18,595 nt of DNA from the NCBI GenBank assembly GCA_007116765.1, contig SKHV01000073.1:1-18595 (forward strand), read 5' to 3'. Shown here one piece after another: positions 6,105 through 13,209 of this stretch. The translations under genes and the position numbers were made by a program. A model generated the notes under the pieces. It did no database searches and was not told where the DNA came from. It worked only from the letters and a program-made list of their open reading frames with translations. Within the stretch, counting starts at the first letter, position 1, and the number at the start of each line of letters is the position of its first letter. The stretch comes from Prolixibacteraceae bacterium (GTDB taxonomy: Bacteria > Bacteroidota > Bacteroidia > Bacteroidales > Prolixibacteraceae).

Positions 6105-8825
6105 ATGAAAATTACAAGCATTGCATTTTTGGTGGTATTATTCGCCACAATGGGTTGCTCCATGCAACAAAATGACGAAGTAAGGCAGCGCATCTCCATA
6201 AACGATGGCTGGACTTTCTTCAAGTACGAACACGAATCAATGGCCGACAACCTCATTTACGATGTACGTCCCGATACCGATGAAAACCTCGATGAGCGTG
6301 AGGCCGATGCCGAACCAACCGAGGCAGAAATACTTGAGCGCAGCCAAAAAACACTTAAGCCCTGGATACTTCCCACGGGCAATGCCTTTATCAACGACCC
6401 GGCAAAACGCCACGTGAGACCCGAGGGCAACCCCGGAAGTGATTTTCCTTTTGTGCAGAAAGACTTTGACGACAGTGCATGGGAACAGGTTCGTTTACCT
6501 CACGATTGGGCAGCTAAAGGCCCTTTCCTGCAAGGGCACAGCGCCGACATTAGTGGCAGTATGGGTCGACTGCCCGCACCGGGTGTGGCTTGGTACCGCA
6601 AAAAACTCGAAATACCGGCATCCGACGAAGGAAAAAGTATTTACCTCGATATCGACGGAGCCATGTCGTACGCCATGGTGTGGCTCAATGGCAACTTGGT
6701 TGGCGGATGGCCATACGGTTACAATTCGTTCCGCCTTAACCTTACCCCTTTCCTGAACTATGGTGGCGAAAACCAAATTGCCATAAGGCTCGACAATCCT
6801 AATCACTCATCGCGCTGGTACCCCGGGGCAGGTTTGTACCGCAATGTGTGGCTTACTAAAACAAACCCTGTACAAGTTGGGCAATGGGGCACATACATTA
6901 CTACACCCCATGTTTCTGAAATACAAGCAACTGTAAACCTTGAAGTAAGCATAGAAAACCACCTTGACAAAGCGTCTGACGTTGAAGTTATCACAGAAAT
7001 ATTCAACCTCGACGCCGATGGAAACCCTACAGGAGCAGTTGTTGCTTCTTTTCAGCCTAAAAAGGCCCAGCTTGCAGCGGGTTCAAATGTAAAAGTTGAC
7101 GGCTCTGTTGTTATTGAAAATCCTCGTTTGTGGGGGCCTTATCCTAGTCAAACACCCAACCAATATGTGGCAGTTACCACGTTGAAAACCGAGGGGAAAG
7201 TAGTGGATAAGTACGATACGCGCTTTGGAATCCGCGCGCTACGTTTTGACCCCGAAACCGGTGTTCATGTGAATGGTGAACCCATTTATATAAAAGGAGT
7301 GAACCAGCATCACGATTTGGGTGCATTAGGAGCAGCTTTTAATGTACGTGCCGCCGAACGCCAGTTGGAAATTCTCAGGGAAGCAGGCTGCAATGCCATT
7401 CGTATGGCACATAACCCACCGGCACCCGAGTTGCTTGAACTGACCGATCGCATGGGCTTTTTGGTGTTCAATGAAATATTCGACGTGTGGGAACGCCGTA
7501 AAGCCCCGCTCGATTTCCACCTGATTTTTCCCGACTGGTACGAGCAGGATGTTCGCGCCTTTGTACGCCGCGATCGCAACAGCCCGTCGACCATCTCGTG
7601 GAGCTACGGGAACGAAGTAGGCGAGCAATACACGGGCGAAGCCGGTGTTGAAGTATCGCGCCGCTTAAACCGCATAGTGAAGGAAGAAGATACTACACGC
7701 CCAACTACTGTATCGAAAAACTTTGCCAAACCACCAATGGCTTTTCCCGAAGTGCCTGACATGATAAACCTCAACTACCAGGGCGAGGGAATACGCAATG
7801 CTCCCGAGTACGCTCATTTGCAGGGAATAAATACGGAGCCGCTCTATCCTTCGTTCTGCGAAGCATATCCCGATAAAATAATTCTGAGCAGCGAAAATGC
7901 CGCTGCACTCAGCATTCGTGGAGAGTACATATTTCCGGTAACTCCTGCGCAAAGCTCACCCATTAGCGATGGCGTTGGTGGCGACCCCGAGAAGATGTAC
8001 GTTTCGTCGTACGAGCTTTATACCGCCAACTTTGGCTCATCGGCCGATAAAGTTTTTGCCACAAAAGATAAACACCCCTATGTTAACGGAGGCTTTGTAT
8101 GGAGCGGATGGGATTATCTGGGCGAACCCACTCCCTATTATTCGGCACGCAGTACCTATTTTGGGATTATCGATTTGGCAGGTTTCAAAAAAGACCGCTT
8201 CTACCTGTACCAGTCGCGCTGGCGCCCCGAATTGCCCATGGTGCATATTCTGCCGCATTGGAACTGGCCCGAACGTGTGGGTAAGCTTACCCCGGTGCAC
8301 GTATTTACTTCGGGCGATGAGGCCGAACTCTTTCTTAACGGAAAATCGCTTGGCCGCAAAGCAAAAGGCGAATACGAATACCGCCTGCGTTGGGACGATG
8401 TGGTTTACGAACCCGGCGAGCTCAAGGTTGTGGCCTATAAAAATGGCGAAAAGTGGGCTGAGCAACTTATGAAGACTACCGGTGCACCGGCTATTCTTGA
8501 GGCTGCCCCCGACCGCGATGAAATTACTGCTGATGGCTACGACCTCTCGTTTGTGAGCATAAAAATCACCGACAAAGAAGGGCTTACCGTGCTCAATGCC
8601 AAAAACCACATCAGGTTCAGCATTGAAGGTCCCGGCGAAATTGTGGCCACCGACAACGGCGACCCAACCAATTTTACCCCCTTCCCGTCGCACGAGCGAG
8701 AAGCTTTCAACGGGTATTGTCTGGTAATTGTGCGTGGAGTTCCCGGTAAAACCGGAAACATAACAGTGAAAGCTGAAGCCGAAGGACTCAAAACAGCAAC
8801 GGCAAGTATTCAAACTGTGAATTAA
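6105..8825 (+). CDS. Exported GH2 family glycoside hydrolase (beta-galactosidase-like), DUF4982-containing
   Basis: This 906-residue protein has a hydrophobic signal ending in a lipobox-like TMGC (C18), so it is probably a lipoprotein. It shows the GH2 order: sugar-binding jelly-roll domain (about 30-260, with LPHDWA and VAWYRKKL), an Ig-like domain (about 265-385), and a TIM barrel (about 386-690) with GVNQHHD, the acid/base E504 in YGNE and a likely nucleophile E597 in SSENAA. A DUF4982 domain follows from W719 (WNWPERVG) and a C-terminal GH2 C5-type domain runs from about 790 to the end. An insert of about 70 residues rich in D and E (about 44-115) lies early in the jelly roll. The retaining mechanism is known for the family. 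A beta-galactoside substrate is likely but not proven, and a marine galactan is possible. An HTCS upstream fits induction by a sugar. Confidence 0.9.
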   Translation: MKITSIAFLVVLFATMGCSMQQNDEVRQRISINDGWTFFKYEHESMADNLIYDVRPDTDENLDEREADAEPTEAEILERSQKTLKPWILPTGNAFINDPAKRHVRPEGNPGSDFPFVQKDFDDSAWEQVRLPHDWAAKGPFLQGHSADISGSMGRLPAPGVAWYRKKLEIPASDEGKSIYLDIDGAMSYAMVWLNGNLVGGWPYGYNSFRLNLTPFLNYGGENQIAIRLDNPNHSSRWYPGAGLYRNVWLTKTNPVQVGQWGTYITTPHVSEIQATVNLEVSIENHLDKASDVEVITEIFNLDADGNPTGAVVASFQPKKAQLAAGSNVKVDGSVVIENPRLWGPYPSQTPNQYVAVTTLKTEGKVVDKYDTRFGIRALRFDPETGVHVNGEPIYIKGVNQHHDLGALGAAFNVRAAERQLEILREAGCNAIRMAHNPPAPELLELTDRMGFLVFNEIFDVWERRKAPLDFHLIFPDWYEQDVRAFVRRDRNSPSTISWSYGNEVGEQYTGEAGVEVSRRLNRIVKEEDTTRPTTVSKNFAKPPMAFPEVPDMINLNYQGEGIRNAPEYAHLQGINTEPLYPSFCEAYPDKIILSSENAAALSIRGEYIFPVTPAQSSPISDGVGGDPEKMYVSSYELYTANFGSSADKVFATKDKHPYVNGGFVWSGWDYLGEPTPYYSARSTYFGIIDLAGFKKDRFYLYQSRWRPELPMVHILPHWNWPERVGKLTPVHVFTSGDEAELFLNGKSLGRKAKGEYEYRLRWDDVVYEPGELKVVAYKNGEKWAEQLMKTTGAPAILEAAPDRDEITADGYDLSFVSIKITDKEGLTVLNAKNHIRFSIEGPGEIVATDNGDPTNFTPFPSHEREAFNGYCLVIVRGVPGKTGNITVKAEAEGLKTATASIQTVN

Positions 8826-8840
8826 CAGTTTGAAGGAAGA

Positions 8841-8910
8841 AAATTGATAATACAGTGCAAAGCTAAAAGCTGATTATTTGCTTTGGCAAAATGCACTGTA
8901 TTGTCAATTT
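8841..8910. terminator. 19-bp near-perfect inverted repeat with nested hairpins between the GH2 gene and trpS
   Basis: The arms AAATTGATAATACAGTGCA (8841-8859) and TGCACTGTATTGTCAATTT (8892-8910) pair over 19 positions with one G-T wobble. The 32-base interior can form two small stems, AGCT/AGCT (8861-8871) and TTTGC/GCAAA (8877-8890), giving a cloverleaf-like fold. It begins 15 bases after the GH2 stop codon and is followed by GATTTTTAAAA. A transcription terminator is the simplest reading. The near-symmetric arms and branched interior would also suit a small palindromic repeat element. Confidence 0.5.
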
Positions 8911-8957
8911 GATTTTTAAAAAACACTGCACAAGAATGAATGGCGGCCATTTTTTTT

Positions 8958-8965
8958 TATTTTTG
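8958..8965 (+). promoter_or_regulatory. Putative -7 promoter box for trpS
   Basis: TATTTTTG is an exact TAnnTTTG match, 34 bases before the trpS start codon at 9000. It lies inside the upstream extension of the open frame (8940-8999). This argues that the first in-frame ATG at 8940 is not the real start. Confidence 0.5.
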
Positions 8966-8999
8966 TGACGCATTTCAAATTATAAAACACAGAATAAAA

Positions 9000-10001
9000 A
9001 TGAAAAAGCCAACAGTTGTAAGTGGAATAAGACCTACAGGATATTTGCATTTGGGTAACTATTTTGGAGCAGTACGTAACTTTATACGTATGCAAAACGA
9101 CTATAACTGCTACTTTTTTATAGCCGACATACACTCGCTTACAACCCACCCTACCCCCGAAAATCTACAAGCAGGAGTAAAACAAGTGCTTGCGGAATAT
9201 CTGGCCTGCGGAATTGATCCCGAAAAAGCTACCATTTTTATTCAAAGTGATGTGCCTGAAATTACCGAGCTTTACACCTTCATGAATATGAATGCCTATT
9301 TGGGAGAGTTGGAGCGTACTACTTCATTCAAAGACAAAGCACGCCAGCAGCCCGACAATGTAAATGCCGGACTTTTAACTTACCCGGTATTAATGGCTGC
9401 CGATATTCTAATTCATAAGGCACACTTTGTTCCCGTAGGAAAAGACCAGGAACAAAACCTTGAAATGGCACGAAAATTTGCCAAACGCTTTAATCGCATA
9501 TACAACTCGGAAGTGTTCCCTACACCTAAACCATTTACTTTCGATGGAGCCGACATGATAAAAGTTCCCGGCCTCGATGGTAGCGGCAAAATGGGCAAGT
9601 CGGAAGGCAACGCCATTAACTTATATGAAGATCCAAAGGCTATACGAAAAAAAGTGATGCGTGCAGTGACCGACGCAGGGCCTACTGAGCCTAACAGTAC
9701 TAAACCCGAGCCGGTTGAAAACCTTTTTACTTTATTGAAAATAGTTTCTACTCCCGATGTGGTTTCTCATTTCGATGCCCAATACAACGACTGCAGCATC
9801 CGATATGGAGATTTAAAGAAACAACTTGCCGAAGATATTATTTCATATACTGAGCCTATACGAACCCGGATAATTGACATATTGCATGACGATGAGTATC
9901 TTGCAAAAGTAGCAAGAATGGGTGCTGAAAAAGCTCGCGAATCGGCAGCAAAAACGCTCAACGAAGTAAAAGGACTGATTGGGTTTAAGAGGCTTTTTTA
10001 G
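9000..10001 (+). CDS. trpS: Tryptophanyl-tRNA synthetase
   Basis: This cytoplasmic class I aminoacyl-tRNA synthetase charges tRNA-Trp. The 333-residue product starts MKKPTVVSGIRPTGYLHLGN. It has the TrpRS signature GIRPTG, the HIGH-equivalent HLGN at 17-20, and a KMSKS-equivalent KMGKS at 197-201. Length and motif spacing match bacterial TrpRS (about 330 residues). The frame is open from an ATG at 8940, but I chose 9000 because the homologous N-terminus starts there and the likely promoter box lies between the two. It is probably transcribed alone: an inverted repeat separates it from the GH2 gene and 145 AT-rich bases follow it. Confidence 0.97.
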   Translation: MKKPTVVSGIRPTGYLHLGNYFGAVRNFIRMQNDYNCYFFIADIHSLTTHPTPENLQAGVKQVLAEYLACGIDPEKATIFIQSDVPEITELYTFMNMNAYLGELERTTSFKDKARQQPDNVNAGLLTYPVLMAADILIHKAHFVPVGKDQEQNLEMARKFAKRFNRIYNSEVFPTPKPFTFDGADMIKVPGLDGSGKMGKSEGNAINLYEDPKAIRKKVMRAVTDAGPTEPNSTKPEPVENLFTLLKIVSTPDVVSHFDAQYNDCSIRYGDLKKQLAEDIISYTEPIRTRIIDILHDDEYLAKVARMGAEKARESAAKTLNEVKGLIGFKRLF

Positions 10002-10020
10002 TAAGCAAAACTTAAACATC

Positions 10021-10036
10021 TATGTTTATAAACATA
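10021..10036. repeat. 16-bp perfect palindrome after trpS
   Basis: TATGTTTATAAACATA is a perfect palindrome beginning 19 bases after the trpS stop codon, followed by a T-rich run (TTTCTTATTTTTTA). It could be a weak AT-rich terminator hairpin or a protein-binding site. In such AT-rich DNA a chance palindrome is also possible. Confidence 0.3.
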
Positions 10037-10146
10037 TTTCTTATTTTTTAATACGAAAAACATAATAACAGACTAATGGTACTTGATTTTCAAATTTTTT
10101 TATGGTTAATTTGTAGTGTAATCATTATTTAATAAATCAATACACC

Positions 10147-10614
10147 ATGAGAAAATTTCTTCAAAGTACCATTAGTGCCTTGTTGGCATTCATCCTGTTC
10201 AGTAGTCAGGCACTTGCTTACACCGGTACAAACTATGCATTAAACAATACCAACATTGAAAATTCAGTTGCCGATTTTGATGAAACAGAAATATATTCAG
10301 CATTCGATGAAATTGATGAACTACTAGGGCTTTTAAACGAGCAAAGTGATATTACTTATGCTAATATTGAAAGTGAAAACAGTGATTTGATTCTCAATGT
10401 GAGTGCCACATCGGCAATTGCACTTACCTCTTCTTCTGCCGATGGACCACCAATATTTAATGCTTTTTTATGGGGCTGTTTATTTAACTGGGTTGGAATG
10501 CTTGTAGTAGGTTTAAGCACCGATTTTGACGGTTACCATTTAAGAAAATCGGGATGGGGATGCTTAATTAGTTCAATACTTTGGGGTACTGGTGGGTGCT
10601 TCTATTATTTTTAA
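10147..10614 (+). CDS. Small exported membrane protein with WGC/RKS/GC signature, paralog 1 (unknown function)
   Basis: This 155-residue protein is of unknown function. It has a signal peptide (about 1-24, ending QALA) and then an acidic amphipathic helix (EIYSAFDEIDELLGLL, 49-64). A linker with a Ser/Ala-rich stretch ends in DGPP. Two hydrophobic segments follow (about 106-125 and 138-155). They carry FLWGC (C111), a conserved D126, RKS (133-135) and GC (C139). The gene immediately downstream encodes a paralog with the same layout. Proteins of this design occur in other Bacteroidota (from memory; no role known to me). An N-terminal soluble helix on the outer face of the inner membrane with two C-terminal membrane passes is the likely topology. 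The signal peptide might instead be a first membrane anchor. Confidence 0.8.
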   Translation: MRKFLQSTISALLAFILFSSQALAYTGTNYALNNTNIENSVADFDETEIYSAFDEIDELLGLLNEQSDITYANIESENSDLILNVSATSAIALTSSSADGPPIFNAFLWGCLFNWVGMLVVGLSTDFDGYHLRKSGWGCLISSILWGTGGCFYYF

Positions 10615-10658
10615 AATAGTTTGTGAAAATTACAATCTAAAACTTAAATACATTTATT

Positions 10659-11102
10659 ATGAAGAAACTAATATTCATACCAGTTTTTGTGTTGCTCCTT
10701 TTCTGCCAAATGTCACTGTTTGCTAACACCGATATTGAGGCCGAGATTTATAGTTCATTCCACGAAATTGAGAATGTAATTGAATATATTTCTATCCACG
10801 AAGATGCAAGCTTTAATGATCTGGCAGCGAACAATTTGAGCACTGCTAACCTAAGCAGTTCAGCAGCAATTGCCTCTAACATGAATAGTGAAGATGGGGA
10901 ACCCCCACTACTGAGTCCATTCTGGTGGGGTTGTATTTTTGGTCCTGTGGGAATTGTAGTTGTTGCAGTAACAAGCGATAACAACAAAGAATACATCCGC
11001 AAATCGGTATTAGGATGTGCTATACCTGTAGGTTGTTCATTGATATCGTGGATAGCCTATTATGCTTATGTAGCCTTGGTTGTTAACTCTATAGGCGTAT
11101 AA
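10659..11102 (+). CDS. Small exported membrane protein with WGC/RKS/GC signature, paralog 2 (unknown function)
   Basis: This 147-residue protein is paralogous to its upstream neighbour, 44 bases away and probably in the same operon. It has a signal peptide (about 1-22, ending SLFA), an acidic amphipathic helix (EIYSSFHEIENVIEYI, 29-44), a Ser/Ala-rich linker ending DGEPP, and two hydrophobic stretches (about 87-106 and 118-142). WWGC (C92), D107, RKS (114-116) and GC (C120) align with paralog 1 without gaps. Over the 35-residue core (88-122) I count 16 identities. The N- and C-terminal ends differ, and the C-terminal segment is longer here. Function is unknown. The strict spacing suggests a folded two-helix hairpin with a conserved loop. 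Confidence 0.8.
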   Translation: MKKLIFIPVFVLLLFCQMSLFANTDIEAEIYSSFHEIENVIEYISIHEDASFNDLAANNLSTANLSSSAAIASNMNSEDGEPPLLSPFWWGCIFGPVGIVVVAVTSDNNKEYIRKSVLGCAIPVGCSLISWIAYYAYVALVVNSIGV

Positions 11103-11258
11103 AAGCTAACTCTCTTCTTGACAGCTATATGCCGTAAAAAACAGAAAATAAGCTATTTTCAGGCAAAATTACTTTGCCATTCATTTGCTGGTTTTGCAGA
11201 TATTTAGTTTCTATTCGAATGAATTAAAAACAACATCGGTATAATAAATTATTAAAAA

Positions 11259-11294
11259 TAATAGCTATTGTGATATATTTCACAATAGCTATTA
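11259..11294. promoter_or_regulatory. Perfect 15-bp palindrome with CRP/FNR-like core upstream of the LolA-like/YidD operon
   Basis: TAATAGCTATTGTGA (11259-11273) and TCACAATAGCTATTA (11280-11294) are exact reverse complements around a 6-base spacer. The centre reads TGTGA-N6-TCACA, the classic binding-site core of CRP-type regulators. It ends 20 bases before the ATG of the first operon gene. It may be an operator for a CRP/FNR-family regulator or a 5' leader hairpin. It is AT-rich and lacks a T-run directly after it, which argues against a simple terminator for the preceding genes. Confidence 0.6.
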
Positions 11295-11314
11295 ATAAAA
11301 CAGAACATAACTGA

Positions 11315-11986
11315 ATGAACAAGCGGCTTATACTCTTACTCCTACTATTCTGTTTCACATTGAGTGTGCAAGCTCAGTTTGCTTATAGGATGAGAGCCGA
11401 TATCCTGACCAAAACCCGCTTGCCCGACAGCACCTTTCAAATTAGCAAAGGGATAATACATTACGACCAAAACTACCGTAAAATAATTTTCGATTTCACC
11501 TTTCCACAAAAAGAACGAGTGGTATTGTTCGATACTACCATGTATCGTTTTTCGGGCGATACTTTAAGCGAAGTATCCCGAAACATGCTAATACCCGATC
11601 AATCATTTTTTCACTATATACTGTCAGGGAATATTTCAAATTATGGGTTCGAACAGTCGAACTTTACGGCTATAAATACCGAACGGCAAAAAGACATGGT
11701 TGTTACAACCTGGCTACCACCCAAGACCCTGCAAACAATGATTGCGAAAGTGCAGGTAGCTACCCGGAACAAGCAACTTTACAGTGTGACTATATTCGAT
11801 GCACAAGGGGAGGTAATGAACCGACAAATATTGAAAAACTATCAATTAATTGACGGCATTGATATTCCTTACGAAATTTTAATGGCAATGTACATTGATA
11901 ATAGTGCAATGTATCAAATCATCACACTCGACAATGTGGTGTTGAACGAACCGGGAAACGACTACAAATATGAGCACAACTTATAA
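11315..11986 (+). CDS. LolA-like exported protein (outer-membrane lipoprotein carrier fold)
   Basis: The 223-residue product has a clear signal peptide (about 1-20, ending VQA-Q) and is probably periplasmic. The mature part resembles LolA-type proteins, which fold as an open beta-barrel and carry lipids or lipoproteins. It has 'ISKGIIHYDQNYRKIIFDF' followed by 'FPQKERVVLFDTTMYRF', matching the family pattern of a GxhxY strand, a 'P..ERVVLFD' turn and a tyrosine-rich strand. Similarity is at pattern level only, and canonical LolA is not implied. It is the first gene of a tightly packed operon. Its 3' end overlaps the next gene, the YidD-domain protein, by 17 bases, so they are probably translationally coupled. 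A strong palindrome sits just upstream. Confidence 0.6.
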   Translation: MNKRLILLLLLFCFTLSVQAQFAYRMRADILTKTRLPDSTFQISKGIIHYDQNYRKIIFDFTFPQKERVVLFDTTMYRFSGDTLSEVSRNMLIPDQSFFHYILSGNISNYGFEQSNFTAINTERQKDMVVTTWLPPKTLQTMIAKVQVATRNKQLYSVTIFDAQGEVMNRQILKNYQLIDGIDIPYEILMAMYIDNSAMYQIITLDNVVLNEPGNDYKYEHNL

Positions 11987-12389
11987 ATATTTTTCTCTCA
12001 TTTTTCTTTTTACTGTGTTTTTTGCACAAGTCATTATCGCTCAGCATACAGGCACAGAAAGAATAGAACAGCTCAAAGCACTATACAAACCCGCTGAAAA
12101 AGAAAAAACAAATCACAATGTATATTTGACCAGGAGTACCAATGAAATTGAAGCTACAGCCGCAATATTCTATTCGGTATACAAAAACTACATTTCAACA
12201 CAAGACATGGGCAGCTGTGTTTTTCACCCTTCATGCTCTACATATGCCATTGAATCGCTACAAAACGACAATCCACTGAAAGCCTATTTAAAAGTTTTTG
12301 ATCGCCTTACCCGCTGTCATACTTTCAGCACTCCAGGCCAATACAAACCATATAAAAATACCGGTTTACTCTATGACCCTATTAAATAA
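11970..12389 (+). CDS. Exported YidD-domain protein (membrane protein insertion efficiency factor-like)
   Basis: A 139-residue protein whose second half is a YidD domain: YKNYISTQD.GSCVFHPSCS (C83, C89), TYAIESL, then RLTRCH (C116) and a C-terminal 'P..YKP' motif. The three cysteines, the F-x-P-S-C-S signature and spacing match the family. YidD proteins usually have about 70-90 residues, lack a cleavable signal and assist YidC-mediated membrane insertion at the cytoplasmic face. Here a signal peptide (about 1-24) and a 35-residue linker come first, so the domain should be outside the cytoplasm. It overlaps both neighbours by 17 bases, and its partners are envelope proteins. The domain call is firm, but its role in this setting is unknown and may not be insertion. 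Confidence 0.85.
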   Translation: MSTTYKYFSLIFLFTVFFAQVIIAQHTGTERIEQLKALYKPAEKEKTNHNVYLTRSTNEIEATAAIFYSVYKNYISTQDMGSCVFHPSCSTYAIESLQNDNPLKAYLKVFDRLTRCHTFSTPGQYKPYKNTGLLYDPIK

Positions 12390-13209
12390 ATTTATACTAC
12401 TGGCGATATTGGCAACTTTTGGCGTAAAAACAACATACGCACAAGGCAATATTCTCGACTGTGACAACTCTCGGCGCTTTGCCAACTATTTATACAACAC
12501 ACGGCAATACGAACTGGCAATGCACGAACTCGAGCGTATAAACTTTTTTTGTGAACCCGATTCAGGCACGCAACTTATTCTACTTAAATCGTACCGAAAA
12601 CTCAAAAATTTCAGCCCGGCCAATAATTTTTTTTCCGACAAAAGCGATATTCAGTTGCAAGCACTTACTCCAGGGTTTCGTGAGGAATATATTCGGCTGC
12701 TCATGACACAAAAGCAATATAGCGAGGTAAAATTGGCAATAGAAAACGGACTTACTTTCAGAGAAAAACAGGAACACCTTCTAGGTCTTGAATTGCTCGA
12801 AGGCAATTTTCAGAATGCCTATGCCTTAAGCAAAGAAGCAACAAGCAGCAGCGCCAAAATGAATGCACTGGTAAACATTTCGGTACGAAGCCACGAAACA
12901 CCGCGTAAAAAGCCCTGGCTGGCAACAATCATGTCGGCAGTAATTCCCGGTAGCGGGAAAATGTATAGTGGCTATTGGGGCGACGGACTTATTTCATTAT
13001 TGTTTACTGCTTCATCAAGTTTTTTCACTTACAGAGCTTTCAATAAATATGGAACGAATAAGGTTTATCCATGGATAGCCGGTGGTTTGTCCGTAAGTTA
13101 TTATGCCGGAAATATTTACGGTGGTCATAAAGCTGCCGTTCGTTACAATAATAATATTGAGCATGGTTTTATTCATCAAACAGAGCAAATACTTTTTACT
13201 GGTTATTAG
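12373..13209 (+). CDS. TPR-like plus PGSG membrane-domain protein, paralog A
   Basis: The 278-residue product has a signal peptide (about 1-23, ending TYA-Q) and a helical, TPR-like middle (about 28-165, with repeats such as FANYLYNTRQYELAMHEL). A C-terminal hydrophobic domain is headed by SAVIPGSGKMYSGYWGDG (PGSG at 192-195), with two or three membrane segments and a basic NIYGGHKAAVRYN loop. The PGSG...Y.G pattern recalls DUF5683-type Bacteroidota membrane proteins. I chose the ATG at 12373 because it gives the signal peptide; the frame opens earlier (12298) inside the YidD gene. It overlaps the YidD gene by 17 bases and the next gene by 47. The following gene has the same architecture, so the two arose by duplication. 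Function is unknown. Confidence 0.7.
   Translation: MTLLNKFILLAILATFGVKTTYAQGNILDCDNSRRFANYLYNTRQYELAMHELERINFFCEPDSGTQLILLKSYRKLKNFSPANNFFSDKSDIQLQALTPGFREEYIRLLMTQKQYSEVKLAIENGLTFREKQEHLLGLELLEGNFQNAYALSKEATSSSAKMNALVNISVRSHETPRKKPWLATIMSAVIPGSGKMYSGYWGDGLISLLFTASSSFFTYRAFNKYGTNKVYPWIAGGLSVSYYAGNIYGGHKAAVRYNNNIEHGFIHQTEQILFTGY

Noticed and set aside
8037..8813. 258-codon open frame on the minus strand inside the GH2 gene
   Set aside because: It is an antisense shadow caused by the codon bias of the GH2 gene. The product is rich in C, H and F with no family motif.
8940..8999. N-terminal extension of TrpRS by 20 residues (MAAIFFYFCDAFQIIKHRIK)
   Set aside because: The extension is not TrpRS-like and contains the -7 promoter box. 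The family N-terminus starts at 9000.
9002..9060. Possible Trp-leader attenuator or T-box before trpS
   Set aside because: The leader between the promoter box and the start is about 30 bases, has no Trp-codon run and no T-box-like sequence.
10103..10115. TTAATTTG before the WGC/RKS gene pair, and a similar one before the GH3 gene, as -7 boxes
   Set aside because: Each differs from TAnnTTTG at one fixed position, and near-matches are frequent in this AT-rich DNA.
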